In this document: one piece after another, positions 40,657 through 56,376 of the stretch
Numbering within the stretch: position 1 is the stretch's first letter
How the letters are laid out: each line of letters begins with the position of its first letter
Source: Rhizobacter sp. Root404
GTDB taxonomy: Bacteria; Pseudomonadota; Gammaproteobacteria; Burkholderiales; Burkholderiaceae_C
DNA: 64,000 bases
Reading direction: 5' to 3'
NCBI RefSeq assembly: GCF_001425865.1
Contig: NZ_LMDS01000001.1
Coordinates: 186,001 to 250,000, forward strand
The notes under the pieces: generated by a model
The model's input: the letters and a program-made list of their open reading frames with translations, nothing else
Databases searched by the model: none
Told to the model about the DNA's origin: nothing
Position numbers and translations under genes: made by a program

Positions 40657-41736
40657 GTGAGCTTCCTAGACACGTTGTTGGGCCGCAAACATCCGCCGAT
40701 GATCGGGCTGGACATCAGCTCATCCAGCGTGAAGCTCGTGGAGTTGGGACAGTCGGCAACCGGCGAATACGTGGTCGAGCGGTTCGGCGTCGAGAGCTTC
40801 GAAAAGGGCTGGATTGCCGATGGCCAGATCGAGAAATTCGACGAGGTCGCCGAAGCCGTGAAGCGCGTGGTGTCCAAGAGCGGCACCAAGACACGGCACG
40901 TCGTGATGGCGATGCCGCAGTCTGCGGTGATCACCAAGAAGATCATGCTGCCCGCCGGCCTGCGCGAGGAAGAACTCGAGGTGCAGGTCGAGACCGAGGC
41001 CAACCAGTACATTCCGTTTTCGCTCGACGAGGTCAGCCTCGACTTCTGCGTGATCGGCCCGAGCCCGACCTCGGTGGGCGATGTCGAGGTGCTGATCGCG
41101 GCCTCGCGCAAGGATCGTGTGCAGGATCGACAGGGCCTGGCCGAAGCGGCCGGTCTGACGCCGGTGGTGCTCGACATCGAATCGCACGCGTCGCGTCTTG
41201 CGATGAGCCGCGTGATCGCGTCGCTGCCCAACGAGGGCAAGGATGCGCTCGTCGCGTTGTTCGAGATTGGCGCGGACACCACGAGCCTCAAGGTGCTGCG
41301 CGACGAAGAGATGCTCTACGACCGCGACCAGGCGTTCGGCGGATCGCAGCTGACGCAACTGATCTCGCGCCAGTACGGCTTCTCGTACGAGGAAGCGGAA
41401 CAGAAGAAGCTCGCAGCCGACTTGCCGGACGATTACGAGGCCACCCTGCTGGCGCCGTTCGTCGACAGCCTGTCGCAGGAGATCGGCCGGGCGCTGCAGT
41501 ACTTCTTCACCAGCACGCCGCACCACAAGGTGCATTACGTGATGCTGGCGGGTGGCACGGCCACCTTGCCCGGCCTCAAGGACCGCGTCACCGAACTGAC
41601 CGGTTTCGCCTCGATGGTGGTGAACCCGTTCGAGAACATGAAGCTCGGCTCGGCGGTGCGTGAGAGCAAGCTTCGTCGCGAGGCTCCGTCCTATCTCACG
41701 GCCTGCGGTCTGGCCATGCGGAGGTTCGTGCAGTGA
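40657..41736 (+). CDS. pilM: Type IV pilus assembly protein PilM
   Basis: 359 residues, actin-like fold. MSFLDTLLGRKHPPMIGLDISSSSVKLVEL is the standard opening (GLDISSSSVK is the phosphate-1 motif), followed by AMPQSAVITKKIMLP and FEIGADTTSLKVL, and YVMLAGGTATLPGL near the C-terminus. It binds the PilN N-terminus on the cytoplasmic face of the inner membrane. GTG start. First gene of pilMNOPQ; its stop overlaps the pilN start (GTGA). Confidence 0.96.
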   Translation: MSFLDTLLGRKHPPMIGLDISSSSVKLVELGQSATGEYVVERFGVESFEKGWIADGQIEKFDEVAEAVKRVVSKSGTKTRHVVMAMPQSAVITKKIMLPAGLREEELEVQVETEANQYIPFSLDEVSLDFCVIGPSPTSVGDVEVLIAASRKDRVQDRQGLAEAAGLTPVVLDIESHASRLAMSRVIASLPNEGKDALVALFEIGADTTSLKVLRDEEMLYDRDQAFGGSQLTQLISRQYGFSYEEAEQKKLAADLPDDYEATLLAPFVDSLSQEIGRALQYFFTSTPHHKVHYVMLAGGTATLPGLKDRVTELTGFASMVVNPFENMKLGSAVRESKLRREAPSYLTACGLAMRRFVQ

Positions 41737-42365
41737 TCCTGATCAATCTACTCCCGCACCGGGAAGAACGACGCAAGCGCCGCAAGATCGCGTTCTTCGC
41801 GGGCCTGGGCGTGGCGGCCGTCGTCGGTCTGGGCATCGTCGGCGGTTGGTACCTCGTGGTCGAGCAGCTGAAGTCGGCGCAGCAGGACCGCAACAAGTTC
41901 CTGGCCACCGAGATCGCGAAACTCGAACTCGAGATCAAAGACATCGCGAACCTGAAGGCCGAGATCGCCTCGCTGGTGGCGCGTCAGAAGGCCGTCGAGG
42001 ATCTGCAGACGGACCGCAACGTGCCGGTACACATCCTGAACGAGCTCGTGCGCCAGACGCCCGAGGGGATGTACTTCACCGCCATGAGACAGGACGGGCA
42101 GATTCTGAACATCACCGGCATCGCGCAGACCCAGGAACGCATCTCCGAGTTTCTGCGCAACACCGCCTACAACTCCGAGTGGCTCGTGAAGCCGGAACTG
42201 ATCGAAAGCAAGGCCACGGTCGTGACTGGCGCCAATCGCGAGCAGAAGCGCCTGTTCGACTTCTCCATGCGTCTGACCGTGAAGCGTCCGCAGGACAAGG
42301 CGGCTGCTCAGGCGATCCCCGCCAGCGCCCCGGCCAGTGCCGCGGCCGCGGCGAAGAAGGCTTGA
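41733..42365 (+). CDS. pilN: Type IV pilus alignment protein PilN
   Basis: 210 residues. MILINLLPHREERR contains the INLLP(H/Y)RE motif that docks into PilM. One transmembrane helix (about 22-45), a coiled coil (LKSAQQDRNKF...VEDLQ) and a periplasmic ferredoxin-like domain follow, with an Ala-rich C-terminus. GTG start overlapping pilM. Confidence 0.96.
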   Translation: MILINLLPHREERRKRRKIAFFAGLGVAAVVGLGIVGGWYLVVEQLKSAQQDRNKFLATEIAKLELEIKDIANLKAEIASLVARQKAVEDLQTDRNVPVHILNELVRQTPEGMYFTAMRQDGQILNITGIAQTQERISEFLRNTAYNSEWLVKPELIESKATVVTGANREQKRLFDFSMRLTVKRPQDKAAAQAIPASAPASAAAAAKKA

Positions 42366-42371
42366 CCCGCC

Positions 42372-43064
42372 ATGGCGACCAAAGCAACCCCTATCAATCT
42401 CGACCTGAACTCGGTGTTCGAGGGCGCGGCTTCGCAGTTCCGCGGCCTGAACCCGAACCAGCCCGGGCAGTGGCCGCTGCTGCCCAAGCTGGCCGTCTGG
42501 GCGCTCGTCGCCGTGGCGGTCGTGGTGCTCGGCTGGTTCCTGCTGCTGCAGACCTCGCACGAGGAACTCGACGCCGAGCGCGCCAAGGAGCCCAAGCTCA
42601 AGGCGGACTACCGCGCCAAGCTGTCGCAAGCCGTCAACCTGGCCGAATTGCGCAAGCAGAAGCTTCAGGTCGAAGGCTATGTCACGCAGCTGGAAAAGCA
42701 GCTTCCCGGCAAGGCCGAGATGGACGCGCTGCTGTCCGACATCAACCAGGCGGGCCTCGGCCGCGGCTTGCAGTTCGAGTTGTTCCGGCCCGGCCAGGTG
42801 GTCGTGAAGGACTACTACGCGGAGTTGCCGATATCGATACGCGTGTCGGGCCGATATCACGACATGGGCGCTTTCGCCGGCGACATTGCCAACCTGTCGC
42901 GCATCGTCACGCTGCACAACATGAACATCATCACCGCGCCTGGAGCAACGGGCGCACTCTCGATGGAAGCGACGGCGCGCACCTATCGCTACCTCGACCA
43001 GGCGGAGCTGGATGCGACCAAGGCCGCGGCGGCCGCCAAGGCCAAGCCGGGAGCGAAGAAATGA
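42372..43064 (+). CDS. pilO: Type IV pilus alignment protein PilO
   Basis: 230 residues. A cytoplasmic N-terminus, one transmembrane helix (about 38-58), a coiled coil and a C-terminal ferredoxin-like fold containing LPISIRVSGRYHDMGAFAGDIA, a typical PilO segment. It heterodimerises with PilN. The stop overlaps the pilP start (ATGA). Confidence 0.95.
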   Translation: MATKATPINLDLNSVFEGAASQFRGLNPNQPGQWPLLPKLAVWALVAVAVVVLGWFLLLQTSHEELDAERAKEPKLKADYRAKLSQAVNLAELRKQKLQVEGYVTQLEKQLPGKAEMDALLSDINQAGLGRGLQFELFRPGQVVVKDYYAELPISIRVSGRYHDMGAFAGDIANLSRIVTLHNMNIITAPGATGALSMEATARTYRYLDQAELDATKAAAAAKAKPGAKK

Positions 43065-43615
43065 GCACGACTGGCACTCGATCGTCGCGGCTCATGATCT
43101 GTATCGCCATCGTGGCGATGGGCGCCGGGCTGGCCGGCTGCAGCGGCGAGCAAGAAGAGCTTAGCCAGTGGATGGACCAGCAGCGCCGCGAGGTCAAGCC
43201 GAACGTCGAGCCGATCGCGGCCCCGAAGCAGTTCGTGCCGCAGCCCTATGTGGCGCTGAGCGGCGTCGAGCCCTTCAGCAACCAGAAGCTGACGGTGGCA
43301 CTCAAGCAGGAAGCGCGGCAGCCGAATTCCCTGCTGTCGGCCGAGATCAACCGCCGCAAGGAGCCGCTCGAGGCCTACCCGCTCGACAGCATGTCGATGG
43401 TCGGCAGCGTCGTGCGTGGCGGTCGCCAGTACGCGCTACTGCGGGTCGACAACCTGCTCTATCAGGTCAAGCCGGGCGACTACATCGGCCAGAACTACGG
43501 AAAGATCACCAAGATCTCGGAGACCGACGTGGCGCTCCGGGAAATCGTCCAGGATGCAGCCGGTGAATGGATTGAGCGCACCAGCGCCCTCCAGCTTCAG
43601 GAGAAGGCGCGATGA
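43061..43615 (+). CDS. pilP: Type IV pilus lipoprotein PilP
   Basis: 184 residues. Lipoprotein signal with lipobox GLAGC near residue 26; a linker with FSNQKL; and the HR-like beta domain MVGSVVRGGRQYALLRVDNL, YQVKPGDYIGQNYG. PilP connects PilNO to the PilQ secretin. Overlaps pilO (ATGA) and pilQ (ATGA). Confidence 0.96.
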   Translation: MSTTGTRSSRLMICIAIVAMGAGLAGCSGEQEELSQWMDQQRREVKPNVEPIAAPKQFVPQPYVALSGVEPFSNQKLTVALKQEARQPNSLLSAEINRRKEPLEAYPLDSMSMVGSVVRGGRQYALLRVDNLLYQVKPGDYIGQNYGKITKISETDVALREIVQDAAGEWIERTSALQLQEKAR

Positions 43616-45792
43616 AGAGCAATCAGGAGAATCAGATGACCGCTAAATGGCGCGCCCGTGCCTTGACGCTCGTGTTGTCGTTGGGTGCCTGCGCGAGTGC
43701 GCTGGCCCAAAACGCGATCCAGTCGATCAGCAGCAGCCAGCAGGCCGGCTCCGAAGTGATCCGCGTGGAATTGTCGGAACCGCTGACCGCCGTGCCGGCC
43801 GGCTTCGCGATCCAGACGCCACCGCGCATCGCGATCGACCTCCCGGGCGTCTCCAACGCCCTCGGCAAATCGAGCGTCGAGATCAACCAGGGCAATCTGC
43901 GCACGGTCAACGTTGCCCAGGCCGGGGAGCGCACGCGTCTCGTGTTGAACTTGAAGAAGGCCGCCAATTACCGCGCCGAGGTGCAGGGCAAGGTGCTGCT
44001 CCTCGTGTTGGACGGTGGTCCTGCACCGGAAGCCGCCGTGGCGGCCGCGCCGGCCGCGACACCTTCTGGCAATTTCGCGCCGAGCCTGAACCGCAACCCG
44101 CTGTCGCTGAAGGACATCGACTTCCGCCGCGGCAGCGATGGCGCCGGTCGCGTCGTCGTCGAACTGCCGAACAGCCAGGTCGGCGTCGACATCCGCCAGC
44201 AAGGGCAGAGTCTGGTCGTCGAGTTCCTGCGTTCGTCGTTGCCCGACAACCTGCGTCGTCGACTCGACGTGACCGATTTCGGCACGCCGGTGCAGTCGAT
44301 CACGACCACACAGAACGGCGACCGTGTCCGCATGACCGTCGACCCCCGCGGCAACTGGGAACACAGCGCCTACCAGAGCGACAACCAGTTCGTCCTCGAA
44401 GTGCGCCAGCGCAAGGTCGACCCGAACAAGCTCACGCAGGGCCCGGGCTACGCGGGCGAGAAGCTGTCGCTGAACTTCCAGAACATCGAGGTCCGTGCGC
44501 TGCTGCAGGTGATCGCCGACTTCACGAACTTCAACGTCGTGACGAGCGACACGGTGACGGGCAATGTCACGCTGCGCCTCAAGGACGTGCCGTGGGACCA
44601 GGCGCTCGACATCATTCTGCAGGCCAAGGGCCTCGGGCTGCGCAAGTCCGGCAACGTGATCCTGATCGCGCCGAAGGATGAGCTCAATGCCAAGGAAAAG
44701 GTGGAACTCGAAGCCAAGGCGCAGATCGCATCGCTCGAGCCTTTGCGCACGCAGTCATTTCAGCTGAATTACGCGAAGGCGGCCGACGTGGCGAACGGAT
44801 TGACCGGGTCGAATTCCGGCGGACAGTCCACAGGCGTCACGAATACGCGAATCCTTTCGCCGCGCGGCAGTGTCATCTACGAGGCGCGCACGAATCAGAT
44901 GTTCGTCAGCGACACTCCTTCGAAGCTGCAAGAGATCACGGACATGATCGCGAAGATCGACATACCGGTGCGCCAGGTGTTGATCGAATCACGCATCGTG
45001 ATCGCGGACGATTCCTTCGGACGCTCGCTCGGCGTGAAGCTGGGATTGGTTGACAACCGTGGCGCTCGCGGCGGCATCTCCGGGTACAACGTCGGCGGCA
45101 GCAATTACATCGGCGTCGGGGGCAACTTGAACGCGGTCGGCACGCAAACCCAGCAACCTGGCGCCACCAGCGGCTTCAACGATACGAACTTCGTCAGCCT
45201 TCCCGCCGGCAATCCGCTGGGTGGCGACGCCAGCCCCGCGTCCTTTGCGCTGTCGCTCTTCACCGCCGGGGCGAACCGATTCCTCAACCTGGAACTCTCC
45301 GCCCTCGAAGCCGAAGGCAAGGGCAAGATCGTTTCGAGCCCCCGCGTCATCACGGCCGACCAGCAGAAGGCATTGATCGAGCAAGGTGAAGAAATCCCCT
45401 ACCAGTCGTCCACTTCCAGTGGCGCGACGGCGGTCAGCTTCCGCAAGGCGAACCTCAAGCTCGAGGTCACGCCGCAGATCACGCCTGAAGGCAGCGTGAT
45501 TCTCGATGTGGACGTGACCAAGGACAGTCGCGGCACGTCGGCGGGTATCGCCGGCTTTGCAATCAACACGAAGCATGTGCAGACCAAGGTGTTGATCGAG
45601 AATGGCGGCACGGTCGTGATCGGCGGCATCTTCGAGCAGAACGAACGTGAGGACATCTCCAAGGTTCCGCTGCTCGGCGATGTGCCGTACCTCGGCAATT
45701 TGTTCAAGACCCGGACGAAGTCGAGCACCAAGACCGAGATGCTGATTTTCCTCACGCCCAAGGTTGTCACGGACCGGACGGCAGCGCGGTGA
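43612..45792 (+). CDS. pilQ: Type IV pilus secretin PilQ
   Basis: 726 residues. Signal peptide ending near ALAQN; two AMIN domains (about 35-130 and 160-260) that bind peptidoglycan; secretin N0/N1 domains (KLSLNFQNIEVRALLQVIADFT); and the C-terminal secretin core with VPLLGDVPYLGNLFKTR. It is the outer-membrane pore for the pilus. The start at 43612 overlaps the pilP stop (ATGA); a second ATG at 43636 with its own AGGAG is also possible and keeps the signal peptide. Confidence 0.96.
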   Translation: MKSNQENQMTAKWRARALTLVLSLGACASALAQNAIQSISSSQQAGSEVIRVELSEPLTAVPAGFAIQTPPRIAIDLPGVSNALGKSSVEINQGNLRTVNVAQAGERTRLVLNLKKAANYRAEVQGKVLLLVLDGGPAPEAAVAAAPAATPSGNFAPSLNRNPLSLKDIDFRRGSDGAGRVVVELPNSQVGVDIRQQGQSLVVEFLRSSLPDNLRRRLDVTDFGTPVQSITTTQNGDRVRMTVDPRGNWEHSAYQSDNQFVLEVRQRKVDPNKLTQGPGYAGEKLSLNFQNIEVRALLQVIADFTNFNVVTSDTVTGNVTLRLKDVPWDQALDIILQAKGLGLRKSGNVILIAPKDELNAKEKVELEAKAQIASLEPLRTQSFQLNYAKAADVANGLTGSNSGGQSTGVTNTRILSPRGSVIYEARTNQMFVSDTPSKLQEITDMIAKIDIPVRQVLIESRIVIADDSFGRSLGVKLGLVDNRGARGGISGYNVGGSNYIGVGGNLNAVGTQTQQPGATSGFNDTNFVSLPAGNPLGGDASPASFALSLFTAGANRFLNLELSALEAEGKGKIVSSPRVITADQQKALIEQGEEIPYQSSTSSGATAVSFRKANLKLEVTPQITPEGSVILDVDVTKDSRGTSAGIAGFAINTKHVQTKVLIENGGTVVIGGIFEQNEREDISKVPLLGDVPYLGNLFKTRTKSSTKTEMLIFLTPKVVTDRTAAR

Positions 45793-45847
45793 CGCTCCAG
45801 CCAGTCAGCCGAGCGTACGTAGAACACTATCAAAGCAGGTGCGAGCG

Positions 45848-46246
45848 ATGAAAACAGGGATGCAGGCTGCCGTTTTTTCCGCCATGGTTGCGGCCACCGT
45901 GTTGGCTGCGTGCGGCGGCGGAGGCGACGATGAAGCAGGTTCGCCGACGGCGTTCAGCATAGTCCCGAGTACCGTGACGTTCACGGCGCCGCCGGCAGGC
46001 ACGTCCGTTGGCGTGTGCCCCGGCGGCGGAACCGCCACCATATTTGTGTATGGCGGCGCCGCACCTTATCGGATCGACAACACCGTGCCGGATTTCATCG
46101 CACTGAGTACCGGAACCGTCAGCGACCGTGGGGGCAGCTTCACGATCACCACGCTGGGTGGCTGTGTCTCGCCCGGCAACATCGTCGTCGTCGACAAGCT
46201 CGGCAACAACGTCACGTTGACTGTGACGACGACGCCTGGGGCCTGA
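45848..46246 (+). CDS. Small lipoprotein of unknown function
   Basis: 132 residues. A signal peptide with lipobox VLAAC is followed by a Gly/Asp linker (GGGGDDEAG), then a Thr/Val/Gly-rich beta-type domain with two further Cys (GVCPGG, GGCVSP) that may pair. VTFTAPPAGTSVGVCPGGGTA looks like an immunoglobulin-like or pilin-accessory beta fold, but I do not recognise a family. AGGTG precedes the ATG at 45848; the frame is open upstream to 45764 without signal character. It sits between pilQ and aroK, two genes that are often adjacent. Confidence 0.75.
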   Translation: MKTGMQAAVFSAMVAATVLAACGGGGDDEAGSPTAFSIVPSTVTFTAPPAGTSVGVCPGGGTATIFVYGGAAPYRIDNTVPDFIALSTGTVSDRGGSFTITTLGGCVSPGNIVVVDKLGNNVTLTVTTTPGA

Positions 46247-46301
46247 CGCCAGCCGGCCTCCACTGCCCACGGATTCCAGCTGTGACGCTGGTACATCTGC
46301 C

Positions 46302-46871
46302 GTGAGCAGGCCTGAGCTGATTGCGTTGGTCTCGATGCCGGGGGGAGGCAAGTCCACGGTTGGCAGACAACTCGCGCGAAGGCTGAACTGGGAATTCGCA
46401 GACTCCGACGCGCTCGTCGAGCGCCAGGTGGGCTGCTCTATCAGTACTTTCTTCGAGCGCGAAGGCGAGGCACGATTTCGCGACATCGAGGAGCAGGTCA
46501 TCGCGGACGTGCTGGACAAGCCCCGACAGGTACTCGCGACCGGCGGAGGGGCCATCCTGCGACAAGCGACGCGCGAACGCCTCAACCGCCATGCGACAGT
46601 CGTCTACCTGCGTTCCACGCCCGAGGACCTGTTCCGGCGCCTGCGCCACGATACCAAGCGCCCGCTGCTGCAGGTGGCCGATCCACTGACGCGACTGCGA
46701 GAGCTGTACGCGACCCGGGATCCGCTCTATCGCGAGACCGCGCACTTCAGCGTCGATACCGGCCGCCCCTCCGTCCCCACGCTCGTCAACATGATCCTCA
46801 TGCAACTCGAGCTTGCCGGCGTGATCGACGCCTCCGGCGTGCCGTCGCCGATCGACGCACCGCCGCACTGA
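46302..46871 (+). CDS. aroK: Shikimate kinase
   Basis: 189 residues. Walker [12 protein letters not shown], shikimate-binding DSD (FADSDALVE), [17 protein letters not shown] segment ([13 protein letters not shown]), GGGAILR, and the lid [13 protein letters not shown] are all present. It phosphorylates shikimate in aromatic amino acid synthesis. GTG start at 46302. Followed after 49 bases by aroB, the usual pair. Confidence 0.95.
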   Translation: MSRPELIALVSMPGGGKSTVGRQLARRLNWEFADSDALVERQVGCSISTFFEREGEARFRDIEEQVIADVLDKPRQVLATGGGAILRQATRERLNRHATVVYLRSTPEDLFRRLRHDTKRPLLQVADPLTRLRELYATRDPLYRETAHFSVDTGRPSVPTLVNMILMQLELAGVIDASGVPSPIDAPPH

Positions 46872-46920
46872 GCGGCGGCGGGGAGCGACGCCCGTTTGCC
46901 GTGGCTCGTACACTTCGCCG

Positions 46921-48015
46921 ATGAACTCCCATGACGTTGAACGGGTCGCGATCGATCTCGGCGAGCGCAGCTATGACATCCTGATCGGTTCCGGACTGCT
47001 TGGCCGCGCCGACACGTTCGAGGGCCTGCCGGCCGGCGCTGCGGCGGCGATCGTGACCAACGAGACGGTCGCGCCCCTGTTGGCGGCGCGACTCACGCAG
47101 GCCTTGCGGCCCACCTTTGCGCAGGTGCAGCTGATCGTGCTGCCCGACGGCGAAGCGCACAAGAACCTGGCGACGCTGAATACGATCTTCGACGCGTTGC
47201 TCGGCGCGGCCTGCGACCGCAAGACCATCGTCTTCGCGCTCGGCGGCGGGGTGGTGGGCGACATGGCCGGCTTCGCCGCCGCCTGCTACATGCGCGGCGT
47301 GCCCTACGTGCAGGTGCCCACCACGCTGCTCGCGCAGGTCGATTCGTCGGTCGGTGGCAAGACGGCGGTGAATCATCCGCTCGGCAAGAACATGATCGGC
47401 GTGTTCAACCAGCCGCTGCGGGTGATCGCCGACCTCGAGGTGCTCGACACCTTGCCCGCGCGCGAGTTCAGTGCCGGACTGGCCGAGGTGATCAAGTACG
47501 GGCCGATCGCCGACGAATCGTTCCTGCAGTGGATCGAGGGCAACCTGCCCGCGCTGCTGGACCGCGACCGCGCGGCGTTGCGGCACGCGGTTCGCCGCTC
47601 GTGCGAGATCAAGGCCGACATCGTCGCGCGCGACGAGCGCGAGGCTGCCGTGCGTGAGCTTCTCAACTTCGGCCACACCTTCGGGCATGCGATCGAGAGC
47701 GGTCTGGGTTACGGCGAATGGCTGCACGGCGAGGCGGTGGGCTGCGGCATGGTCATGGCAGCCGACCTGTCGCGGCGCCTCGGGTTGATCGATCGGGCTT
47801 ACCAGGACCGCATCGCCCGCGTGGTCGAACGCGCGGGGCTGCCGGTGCGCGGGCCGCGCCTCGGATCGGCCCGCTACCTCGAGCTGATGCGCGTCGACAA
47901 GAAGGCGCGCGACGGCGAGATCCGTTTCGTCGTGATCGAGTCCCCGGGGCGCGCGGGCGTTCGCACGGCGCCCGATGCCCTGGTGGCGCAGGTGATCGAC
48001 GACGCCACGGCGTGA
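46921..48015 (+). CDS. aroB: 3-dehydroquinate synthase
   Basis: 364 residues. NAD-binding [16 protein letters not shown], the substrate and metal-binding segments [42 protein letters not shown] with the zinc-ligand His. It forms dehydroquinate, the second step of the shikimate route. The stop overlaps a GTG start of the next gene. Confidence 0.97.
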   Translation: MNSHDVERVAIDLGERSYDILIGSGLLGRADTFEGLPAGAAAAIVTNETVAPLLAARLTQALRPTFAQVQLIVLPDGEAHKNLATLNTIFDALLGAACDRKTIVFALGGGVVGDMAGFAAACYMRGVPYVQVPTTLLAQVDSSVGGKTAVNHPLGKNMIGVFNQPLRVIADLEVLDTLPAREFSAGLAEVIKYGPIADESFLQWIEGNLPALLDRDRAALRHAVRRSCEIKADIVARDEREAAVRELLNFGHTFGHAIESGLGYGEWLHGEAVGCGMVMAADLSRRLGLIDRAYQDRIARVVERAGLPVRGPRLGSARYLELMRVDKKARDGEIRFVVIESPGRAGVRTAPDALVAQVIDDATA

Positions 48016-49193
48016 ACCCGATGACGGAGCCTGTTCGCGCCCCGGCCGCCTGGGCGAGTCGGGCCGCGCATTCGCGCGGCCGCGCCCGGCCCGAGCCCGC
48101 GGCACCGACGCGCGACGACTTCCAGCGCGACCGCGACCGGATCGTCCACAGCACGGCCTTCCGGCGCCTGGTCTACAAGACCCAGGTCTTCCTGAATCAC
48201 GAAGGCGATCTCTTCCGTACGCGCCTGACGCACTCGCTCGAGGTCGCGCAACTGGCGCGTTCGGTCGCGCGTGCCCTGGGCCTGAACGAGGACCTGTGCG
48301 AGGCGATCGCGCTGGCGCACGACCTGGGTCACACGCCATTCGGCCACGCCGGGCAGGATGCGCTCGACGCCTGCCTGCGCGAGGCGCATCCGGACAGCGG
48401 CGGCTTCGAACACAACTTCCAGAGCTTGCGCGTCGTCGACGAGCTGGAGGAGCGCTATCCCGATTTCGACGGCCTCAACCTCACATTCGAGACGCGCGAG
48501 GGCATCCTCAAGCATTGTTCGGCGCGCAACGCGCGAGCGCTCGAGGTCCGCGAGCCCGGGGGCGTGGGCCGGCGCTTCATCGACCACACCCAGCCCAGTC
48601 TCGAGGCGCAGCTGTGCAACCTGGCCGACGAAATCGCCTACAACACTCACGACATCGATGACGGGGTCCGTTCCGGACTGCTGGGCTACGAGCAACTGCT
48701 GGAGCTGCCGGCCTTCGCGCGCTTTCACCGCGAGTCGCTCGCGGCGCACCCGGCGCTGGCGGGGCGCCGGTTGTTGTTCGAGGCCTTGCGACGGATGTTG
48801 TCGACGCAGGTCTACGATTTGATCGACACCAGTGCGTCGCGTTTGGCGCGCACCTTGCCGCGTGACGCGGATGCGGCGCGCGTGGCGGGGCCGTTGATGG
48901 CCTGCAGCGACGACGCGCACACCGCCTCGCGCGAGGTCAAGGCGTTCTTGCGTTCGGGGCTCTATCGACACCCGCGCGTGGTGCAGACGACCCAGGCGGC
49001 TCGCCAGGTCGTGGCGGATCTGTTCGACGCGTACAGCGCCGACCCGGCCCAGTTGCCGGCGACGCATGCGCTGCGTACGCCGCAACATCGAGCCGTTGCC
49101 GACTACATCGCCGGCATGACCGACCGGTTCGCGCTGCGTGAGCACGCGCGCCTGTTCGGACCGGGGCGCAGCGGCCTGGACTGGCAGGGTTGA
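48012..49193 (+). CDS. Deoxyguanosinetriphosphate triphosphohydrolase-like protein (HD domain)
   Basis: 393 residues. HD-domain metal ligands: [14 protein letters not shown] (first His), [15 protein letters not shown] (His-Asp) and [15 protein letters not shown] (Asp). N-terminal [22 protein letters not shown] is typical of the bacterial dGTPase-like group. Dgt hydrolyses dGTP to deoxyguanosine and triphosphate; many members of this shorter group act on several dNTPs or are uncharacterised. The GTG at 48012 overlaps aroB (GTGA); ATG at 48021 is an alternative. Confidence 0.92.
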   Translation: MNPMTEPVRAPAAWASRAAHSRGRARPEPAAPTRDDFQRDRDRIVHSTAFRRLVYKTQVFLNHEGDLFRTRLTHSLEVAQLARSVARALGLNEDLCEAIALAHDLGHTPFGHAGQDALDACLREAHPDSGGFEHNFQSLRVVDELEERYPDFDGLNLTFETREGILKHCSARNARALEVREPGGVGRRFIDHTQPSLEAQLCNLADEIAYNTHDIDDGVRSGLLGYEQLLELPAFARFHRESLAAHPALAGRRLLFEALRRMLSTQVYDLIDTSASRLARTLPRDADAARVAGPLMACSDDAHTASREVKAFLRSGLYRHPRVVQTTQAARQVVADLFDAYSADPAQLPATHALRTPQHRAVADYIAGMTDRFALREHARLFGPGRSGLDWQG

Positions 49194-49211
49194 CGCGGTC
49201 GGGACGCTGCA

Positions 49212-49886
49212 GTGGCACGCCTGCGCCGAATCGTCCTGCCTGGCGAACTGCATGTGGTCGTCCATCGCGGTCACAACGGACAGCCGGTCTTCATCGACGA
49301 GCATGATCGCGACGCCTACCTTGCCAGCGTACGTGAGGCGGGGCGCGAGGCGGGTGTGGCGATCCATGCGTACGGCCTGTTGACGCGCGAAGTCCGCCTG
49401 CTCGTGACCCCGCGCGATGCCGAGGGACTCGGGCGGATGATGCAATCGGTCGGACGGCGCTACGTGCGCCAGTTCAACCAGCGGCACGCGCGCAGCGGCA
49501 CGCCCTGGGAAGGGCGGTTCCGCTCGGCGGTGATCGAAGCCGCTTCGCAGCTGCCCGCCGCGATGTACTTCGTCGAGGCGCTCGCCGAGCCGGGCGCCGA
49601 CGACGTGCGCAGCAGCGCCGGCCACCATCTGACAGGACAGGCCGATGCGCTCGTCGTCGCGCACCCGTCGTTCTGGGCGCTGGGGAATACGCCATTCGAG
49701 CGCGAGGCGGCCTACCGGCGCTACGCCGCGGAAGGGCCTCCGGAGCGCCAGTTGGCAGCGATCTTGCATGCGGCCGCGCATGGGTGGGCGGTCGGTTCCG
49801 ACGGGTTTCTCGCGACCGCGGCGCAGCAGGCCCAAAGGCGCCCCCGGCCGGCTTCGCCCGGACGACCGCGCGCTGCGCAGCGCTGA
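49212..49886 (+). CDS. REP-associated tyrosine transposase relative with degenerate HUH motif
   Basis: 224 residues. The layout follows RAYT/Y1 transposases: [21 protein letters not shown] at the N-terminus, then [24 protein letters not shown], which is their conserved core with Tyr84. However the HUH motif, normally NHxHLL after an HAYxLMP stretch, reads [14 protein letters not shown] (52-65), so both His are replaced by Glu60 and Arg62. It is probably not a functional nicking enzyme. GTG start. An imperfect REP-like inverted repeat follows at 49887-49940. A host-adopted RAYT is one reading; a decayed gene is another. Confidence 0.78.
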   Translation: MARLRRIVLPGELHVVVHRGHNGQPVFIDEHDRDAYLASVREAGREAGVAIHAYGLLTREVRLLVTPRDAEGLGRMMQSVGRRYVRQFNQRHARSGTPWEGRFRSAVIEAASQLPAAMYFVEALAEPGADDVRSSAGHHLTGQADALVVAHPSFWALGNTPFEREAAYRRYAAEGPPERQLAAILHAAAHGWAVGSDGFLATAAQQAQRRPRPASPGRPRAAQR

Positions 49887-49940
49887 TCTGTCCCCAATTT
49901 ATTGAACCGGAATGATCGCCGGGTGTTAATTGGTGTCAGA
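49887..49940. repeat. Imperfect REP-like inverted repeat
   Basis: TCTGTCCCCAATTTA (49887-49901) and TTAATTGGTGTCAGA (49926-49940) are inverted copies matching at 12 of 15 positions with a 24-base spacer. It overlaps the last base of the RAYT-like gene stop region and lies upstream of gltB. GTCAGACC-type motifs are common beside RAYT genes in this bacterial group. It could also act in the gltB 5' region. Confidence 0.5.
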
Positions 49941-50017
49941 CCCTGATTGTTGGTGTTGAGAACTATGCTGCAGTGCAGTATCCTTCCCAGCCGATTTGAG
50001 CCTCCGGAGCGCGCGCC

Positions 50018-54793
<4,776 letters not shown>

Positions 54794-54829
54794 GCGGCCC
54801 TCGAACAACGAACACAGACGCACAGCATC

Positions 54830-56308
<1,479 letters not shown>

Positions 56309-56376
56309 CCGCAACACGCCGGCGAAGGGTCGCGTGAGACAATGATTTTCGACAGCCGACCCAGAACAACGACCGC

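Noticed and set aside
49212..49940. Complete IS200/IS605-type insertion sequence
   Set aside because: The transposase-like protein lacks the HUH histidines, there is no tnpB, and no element ends are visible beyond the single REP-like repeat.
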